From: Burkholderia ambifaria AMMD | Lineage (GTDB): Bacteria; Pseudomonadota; Gammaproteobacteria; Burkholderiales; Burkholderiaceae | Assembly (NCBI RefSeq): GCF_000203915.1 | Contig: NC_008390.1 | Coordinates: forward strand, 620,001-684,000 | Length of the DNA stretch: 64,000 bases | Reading direction: 5' to 3' | Shown: one piece after another, positions 19,401 to 28,070 of the stretch | Numbering within the stretch: the first letter of the stretch is position 1 | Layout: each line of letters begins with the position of its first letter | Notes under the pieces: model-generated | What the model was told of the DNA's origin: nothing | Databases searched by the model: none | What the model saw: only the letters and a program-made list of their open reading frames with translations | Program-made: the position numbers and the translations under genes

Positions 19401-21720
19401 CGGCGGCCGACGCGCCCGTATAGGCCGCGCCGCCCGCGATCCGGAACAGCGTCGAATCGTCGGTATCGACGCTCAGGTGCTGCGCGGCGACGTTGATCCT
19501 CGCGCCCGCGCCATACGCATAGAAGCCGATCTGGTTCGTGCCCGACATGAAGCGGGGCACCGCGTTCGCGCCGACGTCGATGGTCGCGCCCGAGCGCGCA
19601 TGGACGCCGATCGCGCCGTTGCCCGTCAGGTTGAGCGCGCCGTCGACCGTGGCCTGCGCGCGCGATCCTTCTGCCCACACGCCGTAGTTGCGCGTGTCCG
19701 ATGCCGGATCGAGCCAGCCGGCCACGTTGATCGTGCCGGTCGACGTCGCGGCCGTGGCCGTCGAGGTGCCGACCACCATGATGCCGATCCCGTTCACGCC
19801 GTTCAGCGTGATCGTGCCCGTGTTGGTCACGGTCGCGGCCGTGTTGGCCGCGAGCATGCCGACGTTCGCGAGCGGCGTGCCGGGCGCCGCGCCGTTCACG
19901 ACGATCGAGCCTGCGTTGCGCAGCGTGCCGGACGACGAGCCGACGCTCGCCATCCCCGCGCCGTTCTGCGTCTGCGAGCCGATCACGATCGAGCCGAGGT
20001 TGCTGGCCGTGCCCGACGCGCCGAGCAGGATCCCGTACGCGCGCGCGGACAGCGCGACGTCGTTCGCCGCTGCCCCCGGTGCGTACTGGGCCGCACGGCC
20101 GAGCTGGATCGTGCCGCCGGCGTCGTTCGTGAAGGTGCCGCCGGCCGCGAAGCCGCCGATCACCTGGCTGTCGAGCGTCGTCGCGTTGACACCCACGTTG
20201 ATCGTGCCGGCGTTCGACGCGTTCGCGCCGCCCGTCACGGCCACCGCGTAGTTCTGCAGGTCGGGGCGGTTGCCGTCGAGCGTCCAGGCGCCGACGTTCA
20301 TCACGCCGTTGTTCACGAACGTCGTGCCCGTGCCGCTTGCATACACGCCGTTGCCCTCGGTGTACGCGTGGAACCCGAAGTTGTCGGGCGGCGTGCTGCT
20401 GCTCGTGTCGACGTTGTCGCCGGACGCGTAGCCGGCCGAGATCACGCCGTTGTTGACGCCGCTCGCGCCGCTGAGCAGGCGCACCAGCGTGAAGTCGCCG
20501 GACAGGCGGCCGTCGTTGACGAAGTGCGCGCCGTTTTCCGCGAGGACGGCCGAACTCGATTCGATCGTGTTGGTGCCGCGGAAGTCGATCTGGCCGTCCT
20601 TGCCGATCTGCAGCGTCGCGTTCGCGCCCGTGCCGTGCATCACCGACAGATGGTCGATCGGCAGCGTGTTCTTGTCGCCGGCCGACACGTTGTTCGCGTA
20701 CTGGAAGGTTTCCTGCGTGAAGGTGACGGCCTGGCCGAACGCGGTGTCGTACGCGGCTTGCGTGCCGAGCGCGCCGCTGCGCACGGCGCGCGCGAGGAAA
20801 TCGTTGTACGCGGCGAGCGACGCGGCGTCGCTCACGGTCCACGTGCTGCCGTCGAACGCGGTGAAGGTGCCCGCATAGGTCGGCACGTCGAGCTGGACCT
20901 GGCCGACGGCGCCGCCGCTCGCGAGATAGTCGCCGGTGCCGAGCCAGATCTGGTTGCGCGAATTCCAGTTGACGACGCTTTTTGCCGAGCCGGTGCCGTC
21001 CGCGAAGGTCAGGTCGGTCTGCTTCGGCGCGATCGAGATCGCGTTGCCGGCCGCGTCGGGCGCGTTCGCCGGATTGCCGATCGACACGTTCAGCGTGCCG
21101 CCGGTGTTGTCGACGGTGCCGAGTCGAAGGTTCACGTACTGGTTGCCGTTCACGTCCTGGTAGACGGGCACGTTGGTCGCGCCGGCCGTCGACGCGGCGA
21201 ACGCGGACGAGTCGTAGGTGGCGATCGACGTATGGGTACCCGTGATCGAGTCGGGCGTGCTGACGCTCTGCGTCTTGCCGCCGAGCGACAGCAGCGGCTG
21301 GTTCGGGTTGCCCGACACGATCGACGTATTGCCGATCGGCGTGAGCGTATAGCCGGGGTCGCCGCCGGCGCTCGTCCATGCACCCGTCACGCCGACCGTG
21401 TCGCCGCCCGACACGGTCGTGGCGCCGGCCAGGTTGTCATTCACGGTCGGGCTGTAGCTGCCGAGCGCGCAGGTGCCGCCGCTCGCGACCGCGGAGCCGT
21501 CGCCGCACGTCGAGGCGTACGCGGAGCCGGCCGACAGCGCGGCCAGCGCGGCGCCGAGCGCGGCGACACGCAGCGGCGAGCGACGGGCCGCCATGCGGCC
21601 GGCACGGCGGCTTGCGCCCGATTCGCCGCCCGAACGCTTGCCGCGCGCCCGGGCCGTTTCCGCGACCGCCACCCAGCAGCCGGCGGCTTCGCTCCATATC
21701 GATCGAAATGAGTGATTCAC
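16465..21720 (-). CDS. Type Va autotransporter with extended signal peptide
   Basis: A 1751-residue secreted/surface protein. I chose the GTG at 21720 because the protein then opens with the extended-signal-peptide signature NHSFRSIWSEAAGCWVAVAE, and a GAGGGG site lies upstream. A hydrophobic core (LRVAALGAALAALSAG) ends at AYA. The long passenger is rich in G, A, T, N and V and in repeated 'N.G.I..' type turns, as in a right-handed beta-helix adhesin. An Asn/Gly-rich linker (17440-17485) precedes the C-terminal beta-barrel (about the last 290 residues from IYNLEKQAPGNRDGVWGRIG). The protein ends in GYRYSW, with the terminal aromatic needed for outer-membrane insertion. No protease triad was seen in the passenger, so adhesion or biofilm is the likely role. 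Ligand unknown. Confidence 0.9.
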   Translation of the reverse strand: MNHSFRSIWSEAAGCWVAVAETARARGKRSGGESGASRRAGRMAARRSPLRVAALGAALAALSAGSAYASTCGDGSAVASGGTCALGSYSPTVNDNLAGATTVSGGDTVGVTGAWTSAGGDPGYTLTPIGNTSIVSGNPNQPLLSLGGKTQSVSTPDSITGTHTSIATYDSSAFAASTAGATNVPVYQDVNGNQYVNLRLGTVDNTGGTLNVSIGNPANAPDAAGNAISIAPKQTDLTFADGTGSAKSVVNWNSRNQIWLGTGDYLASGGAVGQVQLDVPTYAGTFTAFDGSTWTVSDAASLAAYNDFLARAVRSGALGTQAAYDTAFGQAVTFTQETFQYANNVSAGDKNTLPIDHLSVMHGTGANATLQIGKDGQIDFRGTNTIESSSAVLAENGAHFVNDGRLSGDFTLVRLLSGASGVNNGVISAGYASGDNVDTSSSTPPDNFGFHAYTEGNGVYASGTGTTFVNNGVMNVGAWTLDGNRPDLQNYAVAVTGGANASNAGTINVGVNATTLDSQVIGGFAAGGTFTNDAGGTIQLGRAAQYAPGAAANDVALSARAYGILLGASGTASNLGSIVIGSQTQNGAGMASVGSSSGTLRNAGSIVVNGAAPGTPLANVGMLAANTAATVTNTGTITLNGVNGIGIMVVGTSTATAATSTGTINVAGWLDPASDTRNYGVWAEGSRAQATVDGALNLTGNGAIGVHARSGATIDVGANAVPRFMSGTNQIGFYAYGAGARINVAAQHLSVDTDDSTLFRIAGGAAYTGASAAGTLTTDVTGQRARGVLATGAGTTLSTGNATYNVNGANGIAVAVEGGAQGSIDAAATINLNAAGAIAGVVDGQAHDLAGANAGAPVTTTLANAAAVASSSAGVTGFVARNLGTLENRGSVLLTGAGSTGVVIGALGTVNNASAIRVSNGTGALVQGASATLANSGTIEADDGVAGVHLTGAGASVALSGAGTVIANGSADGVRVDASVADGGIAAGPTSIAVGGAGKGIDNLGTNTTIALSGTQIGTTGNGADGLSSTGAGARIATDAATVVRTAGDNARGLVVAGADSTLAANGTTVATTGAGAHAIVAGSGASAWLSGAKVSTAGAAADGLVAQNGGRIGDTGSSIASAAGSGANVDSGGVLALTGTTLKGATAGVLSTDTLATGATSAVLVDGGSVASVAGPAFAARGGTVDIAVRNGTVVTAGNGTLLDLANGSTATFNASAVNLSGDIVSDASSNGNVFLANGTTLTGKIDPVALTVDGTSTWRMTGSSVLSSLNNAGLVAFAAPSGAPTAAGSYRTLTTGSYVGYGGTIALNTYLGADASPTDRLIVNGGTASGTTGLKIANTAGTGAQTTGDGIPVVVTANGGTTAASAFHLAGPVQAGAYEYRLYRGGQSDANGWYLRSQLDPTDPDDAIHPSGNGNGNANGNGNGGNLAYRPGVAGYAMTPLLNADYGFSTLGKLHERVGDIYNLEKQAPGNRDGVWGRIGGQSLDANAGRFAADERTFFAQFGKDWTLEQAAAGGSTHAGVTASIGVANASFDDIARADTPGLSTSTGSVEMHAQSVGGYWTRYLADGTYFDSVGQVTHYGNRYRDSYGNDASQNGFGIALSQEVGKPFGIGGTPIAVEPQAQLMYQYLKLNGFNDNVSAVSGTTTNALRGRVGVRIFRPNLDANAGGGAATPYFTADVLHDFLSPGQTVVGGTPFATHLGRTWYELGLGVTAGFGKSGELYANVKYARNLGGDYRRGVTGQVGYRYSW

Positions 21721-22366
21721 GACAAGCCCCTCTCTCTTTTTTGAAGTGGTGTCCACCGCGGTGCGGTGAAAGCGCATTCCACGGCGGGAAAATGGCTCGA
21801 ATGGGCGTGCGGCGGCCGTTGCCGCATTGCGGATGTCGCGCCAATCGTGATCCGTTACACCGGGGATGGGGCGAGTCTACTAATGGAGTTGGCGGTCGAT
21901 TATCAAAAAAATAACGAATGTGGCGATAATGCCGATTTCATTCGGTATTTTTTGGTTGTGTGGTTAGTCGAACTGAAAGCCTTGTGGGGTAAGGGTTTGG
22001 TGGATTTTAAGGGGCCGCATGTTTATGCCGTGCGTCGGTGGCCTGCCGCACTGTTCGCGGAAAATTGCCGCGATAAAATGGGGCTTCCGGATTATGTAAT
22101 TGTGAGTACGGATATTTATTTGTTTCGCGGATGTATTATTTTCGCTTGAACGTTAATAAAATCAAGTGAATGTTGCGCGAAGCCGGTTCGATACGCGCAA
22201 ATGTGGTTCGGATGAAACGAAAGCCAGAGCGCGAATGGAAAAGCGGGGTGATTTTCCGCGAGAGTGCGCGGCCCGGATTCGGGCGCGGATAATCGGTCAT
22301 GCCAAGCCGACGTGACCGGCGATCACGCCGTCGCGTGGCGACAAGGGAAGCAGGTGCGCGCGTGGC
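21721..22366. other. AT-rich region upstream of the autotransporter
   Basis: These 646 bases separate the autotransporter start from the end of the amidotransferase gene. From about 21850 to 22240 the DNA is clearly richer in A+T than the surrounding coding DNA. One 88-codon open frame (21883-22149, plus strand) uses many AT-ending codons and has no recognisable domain; I do not call it a gene. The region probably contains the autotransporter promoter and may bind an H-NS-like silencer. Confidence 0.5.
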
Positions 22367-23284
22367 TCAGAAATCGATCGCGTCGTCGCCGTCGTCCGGG
22401 GCGCCGGCCGCCAGCGCTTCGCGAATCACACCGCCGCACGGCGCGGACGCCGATGCATCGAGCGCCGGGTTGCGCAGCTTCTCGAGCACGCGCTCGGGCA
22501 CCGGAATCTGCATCCGCGCGGCGACGTCGCCGCACTGGAACATGATCAGCTCGCCCGGTTCGAACGACGTCCAGATTTCGTTGTCGGTCAGCGGCTGGGT
22601 GGCGATCACCGCGACGCGATCCTCGGGCGTCGTGTATTTCGCGAAGTCGATCGACAGGTCTTCGTCGACCAGGTGCGCGGTCGAGAACGGCCAGCGCCGC
22701 ACGAGGTAGTGCAGCCGCGTCGAGCAGTGCGCGAAGAGCGCCTGGCCGTTCGACATCAGAAAGTTGAACACGCCGTGATCGGTAATGCCGCGCGTCAGCT
22801 CACCGACGCGCTCGAACAGCTCCGGCAACGGCGGCTGCGCGCCGGGGAACGCTTCGCGCAGCCCCTGCATCAGCACGCAGAACGCCTTCTCGCTGTCGGT
22901 CGTGCCGACCGGATGGTAGACGCTGCCGTCGAGGTCGGGTTCGTAGTCCTGCAGATCGCCGTTATGCGCGAAGATCCAGTGCCGCCCCCACAGCTCGCGC
23001 ATGAACGGGTGGCTGTTCTCGAGCAGGATGTGACCCTGCGTGGCCTTGCGGATGTGGGCGATCGTGTTCTTGGACTTGATCGGGTAGCGCTTCACCATTT
23101 CGGCGAGCGGCGACGTGGCCGAGGCCTGCTGGTCGATGAAGAGGCGACAGGCCTTGTCCTCGAAGAACGCGATTCCCCAGCCGTCGGCATGGTGATCGGT
23201 GAGGCCGCCCCGGGCCGCGAAACCTGTGAAGGAGAATGTGACGTCCGTCGGCGCGGCGCAGTTCATTCCTAGGAGTTGGCACAT
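22367..23284 (-). CDS. Class II glutamine amidotransferase, YafJ family
   Basis: A 305-residue Ntn-type amidotransferase domain protein. After removal of Met1 the N-terminal nucleophile Cys2 (MCQLLGMN) would be exposed. [36 protein letters not shown] and [10 protein letters not shown] are the glutaminase-site motifs. The open frame extends 12 codons upstream, but only the ATG at 23284 gives the required cysteine at position 2. There is no attached synthetase domain, so the partner and product are unknown, as for E. coli YafJ. It is divergent from pyrC, which may share its promoter region. Confidence 0.85.
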   Translation of the reverse strand: MCQLLGMNCAAPTDVTFSFTGFAARGGLTDHHADGWGIAFFEDKACRLFIDQQASATSPLAEMVKRYPIKSKNTIAHIRKATQGHILLENSHPFMRELWGRHWIFAHNGDLQDYEPDLDGSVYHPVGTTDSEKAFCVLMQGLREAFPGAQPPLPELFERVGELTRGITDHGVFNFLMSNGQALFAHCSTRLHYLVRRWPFSTAHLVDEDLSIDFAKYTTPEDRVAVIATQPLTDNEIWTSFEPGELIMFQCGDVAARMQIPVPERVLEKLRNPALDASASAPCGGVIREALAAGAPDDGDDAIDF

Positions 23285-23319
23285 TTTACTTGGGGGCGGG
23301 GGCGGAAGCGGGGTAACCA

Positions 23320-23341
23320 ACCGGGGGAACCCCGGTACAAT
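23320..23341. promoter_or_regulatory. Palindrome overlapping a pyrC promoter candidate
   Basis: ACCGGGG-GAA-CCCCGGT (23320-23336) is a perfect 7-bp inverted repeat. It abuts TACAAT (23336-23341), a good -10 hexamer for pyrC, whose start lies about 145 bases downstream. Confidence 0.4.
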
Positions 23342-23486
23342 GTGGTTTCTAGCATATCACCGAGCCTTGAGCGGTAAAAAGCGGATTCCGCCGGCCGAAG
23401 GCCTCGTGTTGCGGTTTGCCGTCAGTCGGTCCGCGCACGTGCGTTCCGGCCCCGCAGATGGCCAGCCCGTTCCTCACGACGCCTCT

Positions 23487-24551
23487 ATGACTGCCTCGAA
23501 CGCTTCCTCTCCGGCGACGCTCACGCTCGCCCGTCCCGACGACCTGCACCTGCACCTGCGCGACGGCGACATGCTGGCCGCAGTGCTGCCGCATACCGCG
23601 CGCCAGTTCGCCCGCGCGATCGTCATGCCGAACCTGAAGCCGCCCGTCACGACCACCGCGCACGCGCAGGCCTATCGCGAGCGGATCCTGGCCGCGCTGC
23701 CGGCCGGGATGTCGTTCGAGCCGTTGATGACGCTGTACCTGACCGACAACACGGCGCCCGACGAAATCCGCCGCGCGCGCGACAGCGGCTTCGTGCATGG
23801 CGTGAAGCTGTATCCGGCCGGCGCGACGACGAACTCCGACCACGGCGTCAGCGATCTCGCGAAGTGCGCGAAGGCGCTCGAGGTCATGCAGGAAACCGGC
23901 ATGCCGCTGCTCGTGCACGGCGAGGTGACCGATCCGTCGGTCGACATGTTCGATCGCGAGAAGGTGTTCATCGATCGCGTGATGACGCCGCTGCGCCGCG
24001 ATTTCCCGGGCCTGAAGGTCGTGTTCGAACACATCACGACGAAGGACGCGGCCGACTACGTGCGCGACGCCGACGCGGCGCCGGGCCTGCTCGGCGCGAC
24101 GATCACCCCGCAGCACATGCTTTACAGCCGCAACGCGCTGTTCGTCGGCGGGATTCGCCCGCATTACTACTGCCTGCCGGTGCTGAAGCGTGAAACGCAT
24201 CGCGTCGCGCTCGTCGAGGCCGCGACGTCGGGCAACCCGCGCTTCTTCCTCGGTACCGACAGCGCGCCGCACGCGCGCGGTGCGAAGGAAACCGCGTGCG
24301 GCTGCGCGGGCTGCTACACGGCGCTGCACGCGCTCGAGCTGTATGCGGAAGCGTTCGACCAGGCCGGCGCGCTCGACAAGCTGGAAAATTTCGCGAGCCG
24401 CTTCGGCGCGGATTTCTACGGGCTGCCGCACAGCACCGAAACCGTCACGCTGCGTCGCGAGACCTGGGAATTGCCGCGCGAGGTGTTCGCGGGCGATACG
24501 CCGGTCGTGCCGCTGCGCGCCGGCGAGGCGATCGGCTGGAAGTTCGCGTGA
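23487..24551 (+). CDS. pyrC: Dihydroorotase (class II)
   Basis: A 354-residue amidohydrolase (E. coli PyrC is 348) that closes carbamoyl aspartate to dihydroorotate in pyrimidine synthesis. Metal ligands are in [26 protein letters not shown] (the carbamylated lysine), [17 protein letters not shown] and LGTDSAPH. I chose ATG 23487 because the family N-terminus starts shortly before the HLHLRDG motif. It is monocistronic and divergent from the amidotransferase gene. Confidence 0.96.
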   Translation: MTASNASSPATLTLARPDDLHLHLRDGDMLAAVLPHTARQFARAIVMPNLKPPVTTTAHAQAYRERILAALPAGMSFEPLMTLYLTDNTAPDEIRRARDSGFVHGVKLYPAGATTNSDHGVSDLAKCAKALEVMQETGMPLLVHGEVTDPSVDMFDREKVFIDRVMTPLRRDFPGLKVVFEHITTKDAADYVRDADAAPGLLGATITPQHMLYSRNALFVGGIRPHYYCLPVLKRETHRVALVEAATSGNPRFFLGTDSAPHARGAKETACGCAGCYTALHALELYAEAFDQAGALDKLENFASRFGADFYGLPHSTETVTLRRETWELPREVFAGDTPVVPLRAGEAIGWKFA

Positions 24552-24623
24552 CCGGGGCGGCCGGCGCACCGCCATGTGAGGCCGGCCAGACGGCCGGCGG
24601 CGCGCGGTGCTAGAATGCGCGTC

Positions 24624-25036
<413 letters not shown>

Positions 25037-25050
25037 GTTCGAATGCGAAA

Positions 25051-25087
25051 GGGCCGGCGCTCCACCAGGAGCGCCGGCCCTTTTTTT
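25051..25087. terminator. Terminator between rnpB and osmC-like gene
   Basis: GGGCCGGCGCTCC pairs with GGAGCGCCGGCCC (25051-25063 with 25068-25080), followed by seven T residues. It terminates rnpB and can serve the converging osmC-like gene. Confidence 0.9.
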
Positions 25088-25107
25088 CACGCGTGGCTGC
25101 CGTTCGT

Positions 25108-25530
25108 TCAGTCCGCGACGATGTCGAACGAATGCGTGAGTTCGGCCGTCTTCGCGATCATGATCGACGCGGAGCAGTACTTGTCGTGCGACAGGTTGAT
25201 CGCGCGCTCGACCGTGGCCGGGTTCAGGTTGCGGCCCGTGACGGTGAAGTGGAAGTGGACCTTCGTGAACACCTTCGGATCTTCGCTCGCGCGTTCGGCC
25301 TTCAGCGTGACCGAGCAGCCGGTGACTTCCTGGCGGCTCTTCTTCAGGATCAGCACGACGTCGTATGCGGTGCAGCCGCCGGTGCCGACCAGCACCATTT
25401 CCATCGGGCGCGGCGCGAGGTTATGGCCGCCGCCTTCCGGCGCACCGTCCATCGCGACGAGATGCCCGCTTCCGGTCTGGGCGGAAAACGCCATGCCGTC
25501 CTGACCCATCCAGCTTACTTTGCATTCCAT
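25108..25530 (-). CDS. OsmC/Ohr-family protein
   Basis: A 140-residue OsmC-like protein. It keeps the two cysteines of the peroxide-reducing site, one in GTGGCTAYDVV and one in HDKYCSASIM. GGGHNLAPRPMEMVLV is the family's dimer and active-site helix entry. The short YhfA-like form with AINLSHDKYC suggests a thiol peroxidase of the YhfA subgroup rather than Ohr. The ATG at 25530 is preferred because an upstream in-frame ATG gives an unrelated 14-residue extension. It appears monocistronic. Confidence 0.88.
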   Translation of the reverse strand: MECKVSWMGQDGMAFSAQTGSGHLVAMDGAPEGGGHNLAPRPMEMVLVGTGGCTAYDVVLILKKSRQEVTGCSVTLKAERASEDPKVFTKVHFHFTVTGRNLNPATVERAINLSHDKYCSASIMIAKTAELTHSFDIVAD

Positions 25531-25821
25531 GCTTGCACTCCAGCGTTGCCTGATTCGGATTCGATCCGGCATTGTAGCCCGCCGGGCAATGGTCGGCTGA
25601 TGCGCTGCACGACGCGAAAGGGCGGGCCGGGGCGTGCGGCGGCCAGTGGGGTGCGGGGCACCGATTTCCCTGAGGGTTTTAGGGGTTTTACTCTAGCTTC
25701 GATGGGCTTCTGCGCGTGCGCTCGCTAACCAATCTATTGATTTTAAAGAGAAAACCCGATTTGACTCGCGAAATGGCGTTCATCCCACATTGTGGTTTCA
25801 GATTTCTTAATGCGAATTTTC
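25531..25821. other. Intergenic DNA upstream of the small-RNA candidate
   Basis: No gene was recognised. From about 25670 the DNA becomes AT-rich (runs such as GATTTTAAAG and AGATTTCTTAA), consistent with an upstream promoter element for the transcript starting near 25857. The start-proximal part holds the osmC-like gene promoter. Confidence 0.4.
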
Positions 25822-25850
25822 TTGTGAAGTCGACGCCCCATTCGTATAAT
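25822..25850 (+). promoter_or_regulatory. Sigma-70 promoter of the small-RNA candidate
   Basis: A consensus TATAAT -10 box (25845-25850) lies 17 bases after TTGTGA (25822-25827), which matches the -35 consensus at four of six positions. Start of transcription is expected near 25857. Confidence 0.7.
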
Positions 25851-25856
25851 GAGCCT

Positions 25857-25948
25857 CATTGGTTGTCGCGGTGCGACAATCTCCGCATGTCTCCTCCACC
25901 CTCCTCCTGAGGTGGATTAAGCCCGAACCAGCCGTTCGGGCTTTTTTT
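25857..25948 (+). ncRNA. Candidate small RNA with anti-Shine-Dalgarno loop
   Basis: A compact transcription unit of about 92 bases with no adequate coding frame. Stem 1 is TTGTCGC/GCGACAA (25863-25869 with 25873-25879). Stem 2 is TCCACC/GGTGGA (25895-25900 with 25911-25916) and exposes CTCCTCC (25901-25907) in its loop. A second CTCCTCC lies at 25891-25897. CTCCTCC can pair with ribosome-binding sites. Stem 3 (25920-25928 with 25934-25942) plus a T run is an intrinsic terminator that would leave a poly-U tail suited to Hfq. This is inferred from sequence only. A 7-codon frame (25887-25910, MSPPPSS) overlaps but has no ribosome-binding site. Confidence 0.6.
25920..25948 (+). terminator. Terminator of the small-RNA candidate
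   Basis: AGCCCGAAC (25920-25928), loop CAGCC, then GTTCGGGCT (25934-25942) followed by T residues to 25948. Confidence 0.9.
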
Positions 25949-26007
25949 CGTCCCATGCAATGAGCAGCGCGCAGTTTGCGCGCTCCGACATCCGTTACGG
26001 GTGGTGA

Positions 26008-26313
26008 TTACGCGGGCTGCCGTGCGGCCGGCCGCGACGCCGCGTCGGGGGGCGACTCCGCGGCACGGGCAGCAGGCGCCGGCGCGGGGGCGCCTGAGGC
26101 ATCGCTGTGACCGCGCGCGCAGAAGTGCTGCACGCGCGCGCGTACCGCGCGCAGGCGGGCCACGCGATCTTCGGCATGGGCGCCGCGGGCCTCCGCGATG
26201 CGCGCGTCGAGTGCGTCGAGCTTGGCTTCGCAGCCGGCCGGGGCCGCGATGGCGGGCGCGACGGCGGCCAGCCATCCGGCCGCGAGAATAGGCGTAAGTC
26301 GTTGTTTCATCAT
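26008..26313 (-). CDS. DUF1090-like small periplasmic protein
   Basis: A 101-residue protein with a signal peptide (MMKQRLTPILAAGWLAAVAP, cleavage near AIA-AP). A short charged helical segment follows with two cysteines (GCEAKLDALDARIAEAR and VQHFCARGHSD). The C-x2-K...L...I..A spacing resembles DUF1090 proteins such as YqjC. The last 30 residues are Ala/Pro-rich and low complexity. Function is unknown. Either of two adjacent ATGs (26313 or 26310) could be used. Confidence 0.6.
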   Translation of the reverse strand: MMKQRLTPILAAGWLAAVAPAIAAPAGCEAKLDALDARIAEARGAHAEDRVARLRAVRARVQHFCARGHSDASGAPAPAPAARAAESPPDAASRPAARQPA

Positions 26314-26626
26314 GCTTGTTGGTCGTTTTTCCGTGGTCGGCCGATCGGGCGCGGCAAGGTCTGGTGCCGCGCGTCGATGGGTGCCTCCCCGGGCGCTCGG
26401 TTCGCCTGGTGTGTCGGGGCACGACCGAATTCTGGCTCATTTCGGGCGCGGCCGGTGCGGGACGTGGATTCCCTTTGACCGCGTTGCCGTATTTCCTTTA
26501 TAATTCAGGGCTTTTCCGCATTCATGCCCACGGAAAAAGAAACAGGGAGAGCCTGCACCGCGCCTCGAAGCGCACACAGACAAGCAGGAAGAACACATCG
26601 GGCAAAGCATTTTTTTTGGATCGATC
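26314..26626. other. Divergent DUF1090/rplM region with the rplM leader
   Basis: These 313 bases contain no recognisable gene. The right half holds the rplM promoter and a leader of about 115 bases that may carry autoregulatory structure. I recognise no described L13 leader motif in it. Confidence 0.5.
26475..26504 (+). promoter_or_regulatory. Promoter of rplM-rpsI
   Basis: TTGACC (26475-26480) and a perfect TATAAT (26499-26504) are separated by 18 bases, a strong sigma-70 promoter fitting a ribosomal-protein operon. Confidence 0.8.
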
Positions 26627-27055
26627 ATGAAGACGTTTTCCGCAAAAGCCCATGAGGTGACGCGCGAATGGTACGTGATTGACGCGACGGATAAGGTTCT
26701 CGGCCGTGTTGCCAGCGAAGTGGCACGCCGTCTGCGCGGCAAGCACAAGCCTGAGTTCACCCCGCACGTCGACACTGGTGATTTCATCATCATCATCAAC
26801 GCGAGCAAGTTGAAGGTCACGGGCAACAAGACTCTCGACAAGAAGTACTACCGTCACTCGGGCTACCCGGGCGGTATCTATGAAACGACGTTCGGCAAGA
26901 TGCAAGAACGCTTCCCGGGCCGCGCGCTCGAGAAAGCGGTCAAGGGCATGCTGCCGAAGGGCCCGCTCGGCTACGCAATGATCAAGAAGCTGAAGGTCTA
27001 CGCTGAAGCCACGCATCCGCATTCGGCGCAACAGCCGAAGGCGCTCGAGATCTAA
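26627..27055 (+). CDS. rplM: Ribosomal protein L13
   Basis: A 142-residue 50S protein, exactly the E. coli length. Landmarks are [49 protein letters not shown] and [12 protein letters not shown]. It forms the conserved rplM-rpsI operon, 11 bases before rpsI. Codon use is richer in highly expressed codons than its neighbours. Confidence 0.99.
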
Positions 27056-27066
27056 GGGGAGCCCAT

Positions 27067-27459
27067 ATGATCGGTAACTGGAACTACGGTACGGGCCGCC
27101 GCAAGAGCGCTGTCGCACGTGTCTTCATCAAGGCTGGCAAGGGCGACATCATCGTCAACGGCAAGCCCATCGCTGACTACTTCTCGCGCGAAACGTCGCT
27201 GATGATCGTGCGTCAACCGCTGGAACTCACGAACCACGGCCAGACGTTCGACATCAAGGTGAACGTCACGGGCGGCGGTGAAACGGGTCAGGCAGGCGCA
27301 GTGCGCCACGGCATCACCCGTGCACTGATCGACTACGATGCGACGCTGAAGCCGTCGCTGTCGACCGCAGGCTTCGTCACGCGCGATGCACGTGAAGTCG
27401 AGCGTAAGAAGGTTGGTCTGCGCAAGGCACGTCGCGCAAAGCAGTTCTCGAAGCGTTAA
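27067..27459 (+). CDS. rpsI: Ribosomal protein S9
   Basis: A 130-residue 30S protein. [20 protein letters not shown] at the N-terminus, [15 protein letters not shown], and the basic tail [14 protein letters not shown], whose terminal KR reaches the ribosomal P site, identify it. AAGGGGAGCC precedes the start. Confidence 0.99.
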   Translation: MIGNWNYGTGRRKSAVARVFIKAGKGDIIVNGKPIADYFSRETSLMIVRQPLELTNHGQTFDIKVNVTGGGETGQAGAVRHGITRALIDYDATLKPSLSTAGFVTRDAREVERKKVGLRKARRAKQFSKR

Positions 27460-27500
27460 TTCCGCTTCATGGCCTCGCCGCTTTCGGGCGGCGTCCGCCG

Positions 27501-27536
27501 AAAAAACCGCCAGCTTTCGCGCTGGCGGTTTTTTTA
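27501..27536 (+). terminator. Terminator of rplM-rpsI
   Basis: ACCGCCAGC pairs with GCTGGCGGT around a short loop, followed by seven T residues. Confidence 0.9.
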
Positions 27537-27663
27537 TGCCCGCGCGACGGCCACCCGCGGGGCCACGCGATTGAAATCAACAAGAACCTATTGATTTCAT
27601 GGACATCAGCACGATCTTCTGATCGGCCCTACAATAGCGGCTAAAGCTTTTTGGAGAGTTCGC

Positions 27664-28035
27664 ATGAACGCTGTTACCGAATCCGCAGCAACGACGGCCG
27701 AAATGCCGGTACCGTTCGTCTTCACCGACGCCGCGGCCGACAAGGTCAAGCAACTGATCGACGAAGAGGGCAATCCCGACCTGAAGCTGCGCGTGTTCGT
27801 GCAGGGTGGCGGCTGCTCGGGCTTCCAGTATGGCTTCACGTTCGACGAGGAAGTCAACGAGGACGACACCGTGATGAACAAGAACGGCGTCCAGCTCCTG
27901 ATCGATTCGATGAGCTACCAGTACCTGGTCGGCGCCGAGATCGACTACAAGGACGACCTCAATGGCGCCCAGTTCGTGATCAAGAACCCGAACGCCACGA
28001 CCACCTGCGGGTGCGGCTCGTCGTTCTCGGTCTGA
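27664..28035 (+). CDS. erpA: Iron-sulfur cluster insertion protein ErpA
   Basis: A 123-residue A-type carrier that passes iron-sulfur clusters to apo-proteins. The cluster cysteines are in [11 protein letters not shown] and in the C-terminal [12 protein letters not shown]. The acidic [20 protein letters not shown] segment is typical of ErpA rather than IscA. An N-terminal 14-residue extension, [14 protein letters not shown], matches betaproteobacterial members. It is monocistronic and followed by a terminator. Confidence 0.96.
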
Positions 28036-28070
28036 GCATCCGGCAGATCCGCGCCGGTTCGCCGATATGA

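Noticed and set aside
16360-21711. A 1783-codon open frame on the plus strand
   Set aside because: It is the antisense shadow of the autotransporter. The product is Arg/Ala-rich with no domain, while the minus strand has a signal peptide, linker and beta-barrel.
21883-22149. An 88-codon frame in the AT-rich tract
   Set aside because: No ribosome-binding site, no recognisable domain, and codon use unlike the genome. It could be a foreign small gene, but I cannot support it.
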